Shown here: piece by piece, positions 32,595-41,097 of the stretch | How positions within the stretch are numbered: the first letter of the stretch is position 1 | How the letters are laid out: every line of letters begins with the position of its first letter | Assembly: GCF_014651135.1 (NCBI RefSeq) | Contig: NZ_BMWH01000030.1 | Span: 24,536 to 88,535, forward strand | DNA from: Streptomyces echinoruber | GTDB lineage: Bacteria; Actinomycetota; Actinomycetes; Streptomycetales; Streptomycetaceae | DNA length: 64,000 nt | Reading direction: 5' to 3' | The notes under the pieces: generated by a model | Databases searched by the model: none | The model's input: only the letters and a program-made list of their open reading frames with translations | Told to the model about the DNA's origin: nothing | Program-made: the position numbers and the translations under genes

Positions 32595-32738
32595 TCACTT
32601 CGCGTGCCGTACCGCGTAGATCATGACGAACGCCACGACGTGGATGCCGAAGAGGAAGTACGCGAGGTAGTACCAGACGTAGCGTTCGCGTTTCTTCTCC
32701 AGGGACAGGCGCCGGCGTTCGGAGTCGTCGTCGGGCAT
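32595..32738 (-). CDS. 47-residue single-pass membrane protein (DUF6126-like)
   Basis: ATG 32738 shares its A with the preceding gene's TGA (TGATG junction), so translation is probably coupled. The peptide is a charged N-terminus (MPDDDSERRRLSLEKKRERY) followed by one hydrophobic helix (YLAYFLFGIHVVAFVMIYAV) and RHAK. This charge pattern puts the N-terminus inside. Very similar tiny proteins are widespread in Streptomyces. No function is known. Confidence 0.7.
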   Translation of the reverse strand: MPDDDSERRRLSLEKKRERYVWYYLAYFLFGIHVVAFVMIYAVRHAK

Positions 32739-33535
32739 CAGCTCTCTCGGTGGACCTGGGAGCTCTCTCGGTGGACCTTGGTGTGGGAGGCCTGGGCGCG
32801 GGGGCGGACGACGAGGAGGTCGACGTTGACGTGGCTGGGGCGGGTGACGGCCCAGGTGATGGTGTCGGCGACGTCGTCGGCGGTCAGGGGATCGGGGACG
32901 CCCTCGTAGACCTGGGCGGCGCGCTCGGCGTCGCCGCCGAAGCGGGTGAGGGCGAACTCCTCGGTCTTGACCATGCCGGGGGCGATCTCGATGACGCGGA
33001 CCGGCCGGCCGACGATTTCCAGGCGCAGGGTCTCGGCGAGGACGTGGGCGCCGTGCTTGGCGGCGACGTAGCCCGCGCCGCCCTCGTACGTGCCGTGGCC
33101 CGCGGTGGAGGAGACCACGACGACCGTGCCGTCGCCGCTCGCGACGAGCTTGGGCAGCAGGGCCTGGGTGAGGTTGAGGGTGCCGATGACGTTGGTCTCG
33201 TACATCCGGCGCCAGTCGTCCGGGTCGGCGGTGGCCACCGGGTCGAGGCCGAGTGCGCCGCCGGCGTTGTTGACCAGCACGCCGACCGCTTTGAAGGCCG
33301 TCGCGAACTCGTCCACCGCGGCGCGGTCGGTGACGTCCAGCCGGTAGGCCGTCGCGGAGTGGCCGGCGGCGTTGATCTCCTCCGCGATCGCCTCGATGCG
33401 GTCCTTGCGGCGGGCGGTGAGGACCACGCGGTAGCCGGCCGCGGCCAGCCGCCGGGCCGTGGCGGCGCCGATGCCGCTGCTCGCACCGGTGACGACGGCG
33501 ATGCGGGAGGCGGCGGACGGGGCGGCGGTGGCCAT
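32738..33535 (-). CDS. Short-chain dehydrogenase/reductase
   Basis: A 265-residue NAD(P)-dependent oxidoreductase from ATG 33535. Motifs: TGASSGIG cofactor loop (16-23), the basic TARRKDR suggesting NADP preference, LVNNAGG (about 86-92), the catalytic Ser in VVSSTAGHG and YVAAK (about 154-158). The last 13 residues, KVHRESSQVHRES, come from a direct duplication of about 21 bp over the gene end and lie outside the normal fold. It is followed by the small membrane protein gene through a one-base overlap. The substrate cannot be inferred. Confidence 0.9.
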   Translation of the reverse strand: MATAAPSAASRIAVVTGASSGIGAATARRLAAAGYRVVLTARRKDRIEAIAEEINAAGHSATAYRLDVTDRAAVDEFATAFKAVGVLVNNAGGALGLDPVATADPDDWRRMYETNVIGTLNLTQALLPKLVASGDGTVVVVSSTAGHGTYEGGAGYVAAKHGAHVLAETLRLEIVGRPVRVIEIAPGMVKTEEFALTRFGGDAERAAQVYEGVPDPLTADDVADTITWAVTRPSHVNVDLLVVRPRAQASHTKVHRESSQVHRES

Positions 33536-33607
33536 GGGGCGGCTCCTCGGACTCGGGCGGGACGACCTGCCCAGCGTAGGTGACCGGGGGGACGGCGCGG
33601 CGGGGGC

Positions 33608-33657
33608 GTCCGGGGGAGGTCAAAGGTGAGCGGTCCGGGGGAGGCCAAAGGTGAGCG
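33608..33657 (+). repeat. 25-bp tandem duplication in the SDR-HxlR gap
   Basis: GTCCGGGGGAGGTCAAAGGT begins the unit at 33608; the second copy at 33633 differs by one base (GGCC for GGTC). Non-coding. Confidence 0.85.
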
Positions 33658-33676
33658 GCAGGCAGGCCGGCCGGGG

Positions 33677-34087
33677 TCACGACTCCCGCGCGTGTGCGGC
33701 GTCGTAGCGCTGCCGGGCCGCGTGCACCTCGTCGAAGTGGGTCTCCGCCCAGTCCTTCACGGCCGACAGCAGGCCGCTGAGGCTGGCGCCCAGCGGGGTG
33801 AGCGCGTAGTCGACGCGGACCGGGACGGACGGGGTCACCGTGCGGGAGACGAGGCCGTCGCGCTCCAGGGCGCGCAGGGTCTGGGTGAGCATCTTGGGGC
33901 TGACGCCGGCGATCCTGCGGGCGAGGTCGCTGTAGCGCTGGGGCCCGGGGGCGAGGGCGGAGACGACGAGGCCGACCCACTTGTCGCTGATGCGGTCCAG
34001 CAACTGGTGGGTGGGGCAGCTCCGCAGGAACGCGTCGTAGGCGCGGCGGGCCTGTTCGCGCCGCTGGGCGGCCGTCATGGTCGGCAC
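33677..34087 (-). CDS. HxlR-family transcriptional regulator
   Basis: A 136-residue winged-helix regulator from ATG 34087 (ATG 34078 is an alternative). Family features: conserved Cys in FLRSCPTHQLLDRISDKWVG, then RYSDLARRIAGVSPKMLTQT (recognition helix) and LVSRTVTPSVPVRVDYALTP (wing). HxlR proteins usually sense reactive electrophiles or oxidants, often through that cysteine, and control an adjacent divergent oxidoreductase gene. That is the arrangement here. The 139-bp divergent gap holds two GTAACT elements (near 34124 and 34143) that are candidate binding or promoter sites. Confidence 0.9.
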   Translation of the reverse strand: MPTMTAAQRREQARRAYDAFLRSCPTHQLLDRISDKWVGLVVSALAPGPQRYSDLARRIAGVSPKMLTQTLRALERDGLVSRTVTPSVPVRVDYALTPLGASLSGLLSAVKDWAETHFDEVHAARQRYDAAHARES

Positions 34088-34226
34088 CGGCTCTCACCTC
34101 CGGGGCAGTTGGGCACCTTCAGGTAACTACTTCCCTGAGGATAGTAACTCTTCCTACGGTTGCTGTCGGTCGCGGAGATACCGAGATCCGCGGCGGCTCA
34201 CAGGGAATCGAGGGGAGCTGGGCAGC

Positions 34227-35126
34227 ATGCGCGCTGCGGTGGTGAGGACGTTCGGCGGGCCCGAGGCCGTGGAGATCGTGGAGACGGCGGTGCCCGAGCC
34301 GGGCGCCCGGCAGGTGCGGATCAAGGTGGCGGCGACCGCGCTCAACCCGGTCGACGCGGGGGTACGGGCCGGCGCCTTCGGGGGCGCGGGCAAACAGCTC
34401 GGACTCGGCTGGGACGTCGCCGGGACGGTGGACGCGATCGACGTGGCCGCCGCGTGGGACGTGGGCGACGAGGTCGTCGCCCTCCACCACGGTGTGACCG
34501 GGCCGCTCGGGGCGCACGCCGAGTACGTCGTCGTCGACACCGACGCGGTGGCGCAGGCGCCGGCCGGAGTGGACGCGGCCCACGCGGCGACGCTGCCGCT
34601 GAACGGGCTGACGGCGGTGCAGGCCCTGGACCTGCTGGAGCCCGTGGCGCCCGTGCGGTCGCTGCTGGTGACGGGCGCGGCCGGAGCGGTCGGCGGGTAC
34701 GCCGTCCAGCTCGCGGCCCACCGCGGCGTCGCCGTGACCGCGCTCGCCCGCGCGGCCGACGCCGACCTCGTCCGCTCCCTGGGCGCCGAACGCCTGGTGA
34801 CCGACCTCGCCGACCTCGCGCCCGGCAGCGTCGACGCCGTCCTGGACGCCGCCGTCCTGGGCGAGCCCGCGCTGGCCCCGGTGCGCGACGGAGGCGGCTA
34901 CGTCGGCGTCATCCCGGGGGCCGAACCGGCCTCCGTCCGCGGCGTGCGGACCGCGTCCGTGGCGGTGACCGCCGACGGGGCCCGGCTGGCGGAGCTGGTG
35001 CGGCTGGTGGAGGAAGGGGTGCTGACCCTCCGGGTCGCCGAGACCTTCCCCCTGGACGACGCGGCGAAGGCACACGCGCGGCTGGCCGAGGGCGGGGTGC
35101 GGGGGCGGCTGGTGCTGGTGCCGTAG
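34227..35126 (+). CDS. NADPH:quinone oxidoreductase (zinc-independent MDR family)
   Basis: A 299-residue medium-chain reductase from ATG 34227. N-terminal GroES-like domain (ALNPVDAGVRAGAF, GWDVAGTVDAI), then the Rossmann domain with LLVTGAAGAVGGYAVQLAAH. There are no zinc-ligand cysteines, as in quinone reductases of this type. It is divergent from the HxlR regulator, which suggests HxlR-controlled detoxification of quinones or aldehydes. Length is slightly short for the family but complete from start to RGRLVLVP. Confidence 0.88.
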   Translation: MRAAVVRTFGGPEAVEIVETAVPEPGARQVRIKVAATALNPVDAGVRAGAFGGAGKQLGLGWDVAGTVDAIDVAAAWDVGDEVVALHHGVTGPLGAHAEYVVVDTDAVAQAPAGVDAAHAATLPLNGLTAVQALDLLEPVAPVRSLLVTGAAGAVGGYAVQLAAHRGVAVTALARAADADLVRSLGAERLVTDLADLAPGSVDAVLDAAVLGEPALAPVRDGGGYVGVIPGAEPASVRGVRTASVAVTADGARLAELVRLVEEGVLTLRVAETFPLDDAAKAHARLAEGGVRGRLVLVP

Positions 35127-35159
35127 GGGGGCGGTGCCGGGCGGGGGTGGCCGCCGGAA

Positions 35160-35300
35160 GTGGGGGCCGTCGGGGTGGGAATCGTCGGGGCGGGGACTGT
35201 CGGGGTGGGATCACCGGTGGACGGTGATCGTCGGGGCGGGGACTGTCGGGGTGGGATCACCGGTGGACGGTGATCGTCGGGGCGGGGGCCGTCGGTGGGG
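35160..35300 (+). repeat. 46-bp tandem repeat at the end of the oxidoreductase gene
   Basis: The unit starting CGGGGACTGTCGGGGTGGGA at 35191 recurs exactly at 35237, with partial copies either side. Each unit contains a small inverted repeat (TCACC...GGTGA). It separates two convergent genes and may also serve as a terminator. Confidence 0.85.
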
Positions 35301-35321
35301 GACCGCCGGCGCGGGGGCGGA

Positions 35322-36284
35322 TCACCGGCGTGCGGGCCCGCGCGTCCCGCCGCCCGGCGCGGTGGCGCCGGCCGCCGCCGGGTTGCTCGCGTACGCCGTC
35401 GGCGGCACCCCGACCGTCCGGGTGAAGTCCCGCACGAGGTGGGCCTGGTCGGCGTAGCCGAGGTCGGCGGCGAGGGCGGCCCAGTCGGTGCCGGTGCCGG
35501 TCTCGGCGTGTTCGAGGGCCTCGTGGATGCGGTAGCGGAGGATGACCCACTTGGGGCTGACGCCGACGTACGCGGCGAAGAGGCGCTGCAGGCGGCGCAC
35601 GGACAGGCCCCCGGTGCGGGCGAGGTCGGCGACGCGGCGGACCGTGCGGTCGGCGCGGACGTGGTCGACCAGGGCCATGGCGAGGCGGGCCTGCGGGTCG
35701 GGGCGGGGATCGAGGGCGAGGAGGAAGGCGTCGAGGGCGGCGACGCGGGCGTCCTCGTCGTCGGGGGTGAGGACGGCCGCCGGGTCGGCGTGCGGGAACA
35801 GGCCGGGGGCGTCGGTGAAGCGCAGGCGGCGGCCGGTCCAGTGGCTGACGGGGTGGCGGGGGGCGAAGGGGCGGAAGCCGCCGGGGCGGAACTGGATGCC
35901 GCACACCCGGCCCCGGCCCGCCAGCTTCTGCGTGAACAGCTCCAGTCCGATCCCGGCGAGTTCGCCGAAGGGGCGCCCGGCCGCCCCGCCCGCACCGTCG
36001 GCACCGGGAACACCGTCGGCGCCACTGGCTCCACTGGCTCCGTCGGCTCCGCTGGCCCCGTCGGGTTCGCCCGCCCCGCCGTCGTAGCGCTGGAAGACGA
36101 TGTTGACCGACGGGTGGGGGACGACGTGCGAGGCGTACGGCTCGGACAGGTCCCAGTCGATCAGCCAATAGTGCTCCAGGTAGGGCCGCAACGGCGCGGC
36201 CGGTTCGCGGCGGCGGAAGCGGACGCGCGCGAACAGTTCCGCGGCGTCGACGATGCCTCGGGTGTCACGGCGTGGAGCGGCCAT
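35322..36284 (-). CDS. AraC-family transcriptional regulator
   Basis: A 320-residue regulator from ATG 36284. N-terminal DUF6597-like sensing domain (AELFARVRFRRREPAAPLRP, YLEHYWLIDWDL, HPSVNIVFQRYDGG), then a Gly/Ala/Ser/Asp insert (about 75-105, GASGADGASGASGADG) that looks like a slipped-strand expansion. The domain resumes (FGELAGIGLELFTQKL, GIQFRPGGFRPF). A double helix-turn-helix forms the C-terminus (RTVRRVADLARTGGLSVRRL, LGYADQAHLVRDFTRTVG). Homologues control small-molecule responses. No obvious divergent target gene other than the two-component operon. Confidence 0.87.
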   Translation of the reverse strand: MAAPRRDTRGIVDAAELFARVRFRRREPAAPLRPYLEHYWLIDWDLSEPYASHVVPHPSVNIVFQRYDGGAGEPDGASGADGASGASGADGVPGADGAGGAAGRPFGELAGIGLELFTQKLAGRGRVCGIQFRPGGFRPFAPRHPVSHWTGRRLRFTDAPGLFPHADPAAVLTPDDEDARVAALDAFLLALDPRPDPQARLAMALVDHVRADRTVRRVADLARTGGLSVRRLQRLFAAYVGVSPKWVILRYRIHEALEHAETGTGTDWAALAADLGYADQAHLVRDFTRTVGVPPTAYASNPAAAGATAPGGGTRGPARR

Positions 36285-36486
36285 GGGGGGATGGTAGGCG
36301 CGGGCACCGACACGGGGGCGGACGCCCGGCGAGGGGGGGCGGGAGGACGAAGGGAACGGGTGCACGGTGAGAAGACGGTGACCGCGCACTCCCGGGCGCG
36401 GGGACCACGGTGAGAGGCCGGTAAAAAGGCGCCCCGGCGGGTACCGGCCACGGTCGCGGCGCCGGAGGTGTTGGCACACTGGACGC

Positions 36487-37212
36487 GTGCCGCACTCCGT
36501 ACTGCTCGCCGAAGACGACCGCGCCATCCGCCACGCCCTGGAGCGGGCCCTGACCCTGGAGGGATACGAGGTCACCGCGGTCGCCGACGGGATCGAGGCG
36601 CTGGCGCACGCGCACAAGAACCGGCCGGACGTGCTCGTCCTGGACGTGATGATGCCGGGCATCGACGGGCTGCAGGTGTGCCGGGTGCTGCGCGCCGAGG
36701 GCGACCGCACCCCGATCCTGATGCTGACCGCACTGGTGGAGACCGCGGACCGGATCGCCGGCCTGGACGCGGGCGCCGACGACTACGTCGTCAAGCCGTT
36801 CGACGTGGAGGAGGTCTTCGCCCGGCTGCGCGCCCTGCTGCGCCGCACCACCCCGCTGGTCGGCGCCGGCGGGACCGCGGCGGACCAGGCGCGCGGCCCG
36901 CACCTGCCCGAGCGGCAGATCGAGGCGGCCGGGCTGCGCATGGACCTGCAGGCGCGGCGCGCCTGGCGGGGCAAGCGCGAGCTGGAGCTGACCCGCACCG
37001 AGTTCGACCTGCTGGAGCTGCTCGTGCGCAACGCGGGCATCGTGCTGGACCACTCCACCATCTACGACCGCATCTGGGGCTACGACTTCGGCCCCGGCTC
37101 CAAGAACCTCGCCGTCTACGTCGGCTACCTGCGCCGCAAACTCGACGAGCCGGGCGCGCCGCAGCTCATCCACACCGTGCGCGGGGTGGGATACGTGCTG
37201 CGGGAGGACTGA
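36487..37212 (+). CDS. OmpR-family response regulator
   Basis: A 241-residue regulator from GTG 36487. Receiver domain 1-120 with acidic pocket AEDD, phosphoacceptor D53 (VLVLDVMMPG) and K103 (DDYVVKPFD). The C-terminal winged helix includes ELTRTEFDLLELLVRNAG and YVGYLRRKLDE. It has the MprA/CseB type layout. It is followed 13 bp later by its histidine kinase gene, so the two form one operon. The signal is unknown. Confidence 0.93.
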   Translation: MPHSVLLAEDDRAIRHALERALTLEGYEVTAVADGIEALAHAHKNRPDVLVLDVMMPGIDGLQVCRVLRAEGDRTPILMLTALVETADRIAGLDAGADDYVVKPFDVEEVFARLRALLRRTTPLVGAGGTAADQARGPHLPERQIEAAGLRMDLQARRAWRGKRELELTRTEFDLLELLVRNAGIVLDHSTIYDRIWGYDFGPGSKNLAVYVGYLRRKLDEPGAPQLIHTVRGVGYVLRED

Positions 37213-37225
37213 GCGGGAGGACTGA

Positions 37226-38704
37226 GTGAGCGGTCGGGCGCGGCTGCGGGCACGGTTGCGCGCGCTGGTCGGCCGGCCGGCCCGGTCACGGGCCCGGCTG
37301 TCGTCGCTGCGCACCACGTTCGCGGTGACGTTCGCCGTGGTCGCCGCCGCCGTCACGCTGCTCGTCGGCGTCCTGTCGTACAACGCCGCCGCCCGCCTGG
37401 TCCGCGTCGACCAGCAGTCGGTGTTCGCGCAGGTCGTGCAGGACGTGCAGCAGGAGGTGCGGCAGTACCGGCGCCTGCCGGAGGACTTCTCCTCCTCCCG
37501 GCCCGGGCACGAGGTGATCCGGCCCAGCCGCACCGACGTGCAGGTGCTCGGCGGCGACGGCACGATCGTCGACCACGGCAGCCCCGCCCTGCCGGTCACC
37601 GCGAGGGACCGGGCCACCGCGGCCGCCCGGAAGGCCGGCACGACCGTCGAGTACCGGGACGTCGCCGTCGCCAGCGACGTCTACCGCGTCGCCACCGTCG
37701 CGCTCGGGGACGGGCGGGGCGCGGTGCAGGTGGCGCAGGAGTTCAGCGACACCGAGGACCTGCTGCGGACGCTGCAGCGGCGGACGCTGGTCATCGAGGC
37801 GGCGGTGGTGGTCGCCGCCGGACTGTGCGGCTGGTGGCTGGCCCGCCGCATCACCCGCCGCCTGGTCGTCCTCACCTCCGCCGCCGAGGACGTCGCCCGC
37901 ACCCGGCAGCTCGACATCGAGGTCCCGGTCACCGGCTACGACGAGGTGGGCCGCCTCGGCCGCGCCTTCGACCACATGCTGGGGCGGCTCGCCCAGTCCG
38001 AGGAGGACCAGCGCCGCCTCGTCCAGGACGCCGGCCACGAGCTGCGCACCCCGCTGACCTCCCTGCGGACGAACATCTCGCTGCTGCGCCGCATCGACGA
38101 GCTCCCGCCCGCCACCCGCGAGGAACTGGTCGCCGACCTCACCCAGGAGGCCCGCGAACTGACCGACCTCGTCAACGAGCTGGTCGACCTGGCCGCGGGC
38201 CAGTCGCCGACCGAGCCGCCGCAGAAGGTGGACCTCGCGGAGATGGCCGAGGACGCCGCCGCCCAGGCGCGGCGCCGCACCGGCCGCGAGATCGTGGTCC
38301 GGGCCTGCGGCGACACCACCACCGACGGCCGCCCCGGCATGCTGCAGCGGGCGGTGTCCAACCTCCTTGAGAACGCCGCCAAGTTCGACCGCGACGGCAC
38401 CGCCCCCATCGAGGTCGTCGTCTCCGGGCCCGCCGTCCCCGGCACGGTCCGCGTCGAGGTCCTCGACCGCGGACCCGGCATAGCCGACACCGACCTCACC
38501 CGCATCTTCGACCGCTTCTACCGGGCCGCCGACGCCCGTTCCCTGCCCGGCTCCGGCCTCGGCCTGTCCATCGTCCGCGAGGTCGCCCTCTCCCACGGCG
38601 GCGCCCCCTTCGCCCTGCACCGCGAGGGCGGCGGCTCGGTGATCGGCTTCACCGTCACCGGCGCGACGGCGGCGGCCCGGGGGACCTCCCGTGCCGGCAC
38701 CTGA
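37226..38704 (+). CDS. Membrane sensor histidine kinase
   Basis: A 492-residue kinase from GTG 37226, with the ribosome binding site GGGAGGA in front. Two transmembrane helices (about 35-58 and 190-212) flank a sensor domain of about 130 residues. HAMP region (about 213-265), then HisKA with the phosphorylated H271 in DAGHELRTPLT. The ATPase domain has N box NLLENAAKFD, G1 DRGPGIADTD, F box RIFDRFYRA and G2 SGLGLSIVREV. Layout resembles MprB. The C-terminus runs into a Thr/Ala tail. It pairs with the preceding response regulator. Confidence 0.93.
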   Translation: MSGRARLRARLRALVGRPARSRARLSSLRTTFAVTFAVVAAAVTLLVGVLSYNAAARLVRVDQQSVFAQVVQDVQQEVRQYRRLPEDFSSSRPGHEVIRPSRTDVQVLGGDGTIVDHGSPALPVTARDRATAAARKAGTTVEYRDVAVASDVYRVATVALGDGRGAVQVAQEFSDTEDLLRTLQRRTLVIEAAVVVAAGLCGWWLARRITRRLVVLTSAAEDVARTRQLDIEVPVTGYDEVGRLGRAFDHMLGRLAQSEEDQRRLVQDAGHELRTPLTSLRTNISLLRRIDELPPATREELVADLTQEARELTDLVNELVDLAAGQSPTEPPQKVDLAEMAEDAAAQARRRTGREIVVRACGDTTTDGRPGMLQRAVSNLLENAAKFDRDGTAPIEVVVSGPAVPGTVRVEVLDRGPGIADTDLTRIFDRFYRAADARSLPGSGLGLSIVREVALSHGGAPFALHREGGGSVIGFTVTGATAAARGTSRAGT

Positions 38705-38729
38705 CGCCCCGGGCGGGGCGGCCGGACCG

Positions 38730-38845
38730 GCCGGATCAGGCTGCCTGGCCGACTCGGGTTGCTCGGCCGGATCGGGTTGCCTGGCCGACTCGGGTTGCTC
38801 GGCCGACTTGGGTTGCCTGACCGACTCGGGCTGCCCGGCCGGCCC
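38730..38845 (+). repeat. 15/30-bp tandem repeat after the histidine kinase gene
   Basis: GGTTGCTCGGCCGGATCG and GGTTGCCTGGCCGACTCG units alternate about seven times. The array lies directly before the truncated regulator remnant and may mark the deletion endpoint there. Confidence 0.85.
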
Positions 38846-38853
38846 GGCCCCTC

Positions 38854-39099
38854 ATGCGCCGGCACATCCCGGTCCCCGAGCGCCGCGCCGCCCTATGGGT
38901 CGAGGCGGCCCGCGCCTACAGCCAGCAGGGCCGCCTGGCCGACGGCTACCAGGCCCTGAGGATCGCCGAGACCTGCGCCGCCCAGGACATCCGCCGCCCC
39001 GACGTCCGCACCCTGGTCGCCGATATGGCCGCCCGCGACCGCCGACGTACCCTGCCGGAACTGCACCACTTCAGCCGCCAACTGGGAGTCCCCGCGTGA
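38854..39099 (+). pseudogene. C-terminal remnant of an XRE-type regulator
   Basis: The 81 codons (ERRAALWVEAARAYSQQGRL, then DGYQALRIAETCAAQDIRRP, DVRTLVADMAARDR, HHFSRQLGVPA) match the C-terminal TPR-like end common to many Streptomyces XRE regulators. The helix-turn-helix and most of the protein are missing. Upstream sequence is tandem repeat with no homology, so the 5' part was deleted. The stop overlaps the next start by GTGA, preserving the usual regulator-flavoprotein operon structure. Confidence 0.7.
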
Positions 39100-39649
39100 C
39101 CGAACCGACCGCCCCGGACAAGAAGCCCTTCTGTACGTCGTCGTGTGCGCGAGCGGTGTCGCCGGTGACGTCGGCAAGCTGATCACGGCCGCCCAGGAGG
39201 CGAACTGGGATGTCGGCGTCATCGCCACACCGCAGGGACTCGGCTTCATCGACACCAAGGCGATCGAGGCGCAGACCGGCTACCCGATCCGTTCCGCCTG
39301 GCGTTCCCCGGGAGACCCGCGCCCCCTGCCCCCGGCGGACGCGATCGCCGTGGCTCCCGCCACCTTCAACACGATCAACAAGTGGGCCGCCGGGATCTCC
39401 GACACCCTCGCCCTGGGCATCCTGTGCGAGGCGTACGGCATGGGCATCCCGACCGTGGCGCTGCCTTACCTGAACTCCGCCCAGGCTGCCCACCCCGCCT
39501 ACCGGCAGAGCCTGGAGCGGCTGCGGGGCATGGGTGTCCTGATCGGCTCATGCGAACCTCACCGGCCGAGGGCCGGCGGCGCGGCGGAACGCTTCCGCTG
39601 GGAGGAAGCACTGGAGTTGCTGGAGCCCATGGTCGGCACGGTGCGGTGA
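39096..39649 (+). pseudogene. Flavoprotein-family gene with a frameshift near codon 12
   Basis: From GTG 39096 the frame reads VTEPTAPDKKPF and then loses homology. Homology continues in another frame from about 39132 as LYVVVCASGVAGDVGKLITA, followed by PATFNTINKWAAGISDTLAL and ERFRWEEALELLEPMVG. One missing base within CCCTTCTGTAC (39127-39137) would explain the shift. The family is the DNA/pantothenate-metabolism flavoprotein type (Flavodoxin-like, FMN binding) often encoded after an XRE regulator. Restart at GTG 39143 would lose the first beta-strand. A sequencing error is possible. Confidence 0.65.
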
Positions 39650-39810
39650 CGCCGTCTGTTAGCTGGTAAGAGGGCGTGTCCCTTGTAGGCGGTGGTCGTC
39701 CCGGGCGGATCGGGTTCGGCTCCGGCGGGCGAGTTCGGCGATTCAAGGCTCAGATGCCCCTATGTCCATGTGAAGGAGTTTCCGCCCGCCGGAGTCACCC
39801 TGCCCCGGGT

Positions 39811-39990
39811 GTCACGCTGCGGACGTACACGCATCTGCCGCCGTCCAGCGAGACCCGCACCCGTAAGGCGATCGACGACGCCTTCGCGGGGGACCCGGAC
39901 GGTGATCAGGGCACATCGGTGCCTCTTGGCGCAACCAATGTGCCCTCAACGTGCCCCGGCCACCTGAAGGCCCCTCCCGGCACATGCCGA
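39811..39990 (+). pseudogene. Tyrosine integrase C-terminal fossil
   Basis: The frame reads VTLRTYTHLPPSSETRTRKA then IDDAF. TYTHL with the active-site tyrosine, followed by PSSExRTRKAIDxxF, is the C-terminus of actinophage/ICE tyrosine recombinases. The conserved Arg-His-x-x-Arg part of the catalytic domain is absent upstream. Only this tail survives, so an integrative element once resided or recombined here. No attachment site or tRNA was found next to it. Confidence 0.6.
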
Positions 39991-40034
39991 GGGCGGAGCC
40001 CGAAAGCCCCGCCCAAGCCGTACGCGGCCTCAGC

Positions 40035-40466
40035 TCACGGCCACACCAGGCAGTACGGCTGATGCCCCGCCTCGTGCAGCCGGTGGCTGAAGTCCTGCCA
40101 CTCGTGCAGCAGCTGGTACACGTCGTACGCGTCCCGCGGGCCGCCGCGGTCCGGGACCGTGGACCAGATGAAGGCGGCCGCGCCGACCGTCTCCTCGCTG
40201 ATGTCGCGCAGGGGGTCGACGACGGTCATGGGGAGCTTGACCACGGCGTAGTCGGGGTGCAGGACGACGAGTTCGAGGGGCGGCACCTTGTGCAGGGGGA
40301 CGCCCTGGATGCCGGTGAGGACCATGGCGGCCATGGTCTCCGGCTTGATCCGGGTGAACATGCCGTTCATGCCGAGCTCGTCGCCGCCCAGTTCCTCGGG
40401 GCGCATCGAGATCGGGACGCGGGCCGCGGTCGCGCCGTCCGGCGCACCGAAGTACTTGTACGTCAC
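40035..40466 (-). CDS. Conserved Streptomyces hypothetical protein
   Basis: 143 residues. GTG 40466 is chosen because the conserved sequence begins VTYKYFGAPDGATAARVPIS. Further segments: MRPEELGGDELGMNGMFTRI, LVVLHPDYAVVKLPMTVVDP, and a C-terminus with HEWQDFSHRLHEAGHQPYCL ending in VWP. It has no signal peptide or membrane helix. The Trp/His/Tyr-rich end is strongly conserved in what I recall of Streptomyces homologues. No domain name or function is known to me. Confidence 0.7.
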   Translation of the reverse strand: MTYKYFGAPDGATAARVPISMRPEELGGDELGMNGMFTRIKPETMAAMVLTGIQGVPLHKVPPLELVVLHPDYAVVKLPMTVVDPLRDISEETVGAAAFIWSTVPDRGGPRDAYDVYQLLHEWQDFSHRLHEAGHQPYCLVWP

Positions 40467-41097
40467 CCCCACCCGACCACCATTCCTGCTCCCCGCCCGG
40501 AGGCGGTCAGCCCTCCGGTCGACGCGTCGGTCGTAGCCCTCGGGCTCGTTCGGTACTTCGTTTACCTGACGTGCTTCGTTTACCTGCCGTGCTTCGGTTG
40601 TGTCCTCACGCCGGTGCCTTCCCCGCCGGGCACGTCGAGGACCCAGGTCGTCGGTCCCCTCGCCCAGTCCGCCACCGCGATGCATATCTCCACCCGACTG
40701 CTTTTCTAGGACGCGTGGCCCCCGCCGCGCAACCCGATCATCGTGTCAGTGACCTCCCCCACGCCCGCCCGACGAAACGTGCGGTGGAACATCCGGCCGC
40801 GGGGTTTTTCTTCCGAGTCCTCGCGACGATCCTGGCAGCCCTCGTCACGACGGTGCGCCACATCTGCCACTTCGCTGCTCCAGTTTCGCAGACGACACCC
40901 GTCCGCCGCGGCAGAAGCCGATCATTCGGCGCGCGTCGGCGGCCGGTCGTCCGGCCGTCCGGTCCGTCCGGCCCCTGGCCTACCCTGAGGGGGTCCCAGC
41001 CAACCGCAGCCCGAGTCAAGCCCGAGAGGTCCCGGACGTGCCCGGACGTGCGGCACGTCGGAGCAGCACGTCGGAGAAGTCGGAGAAGTCGCAGGTC
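40467..41097. other. 631-bp region without a recognised gene
   Basis: It carries a short direct repeat (TGCTTCGTTTACCTG and a near copy at about 40550-40595) and presumably the divergent promoters of the hypothetical gene and hemL. Open frames here have no homology-like features, no ribosome binding site and poor codon pattern. Confidence 0.5.

Noticed and set aside
39676..40062. Full 128-codon frame containing the integrase tail as a functional gene
   Set aside because: Only 39811 to about 39990 has integrase character; the rest is unrelated and the catalytic residues are missing.
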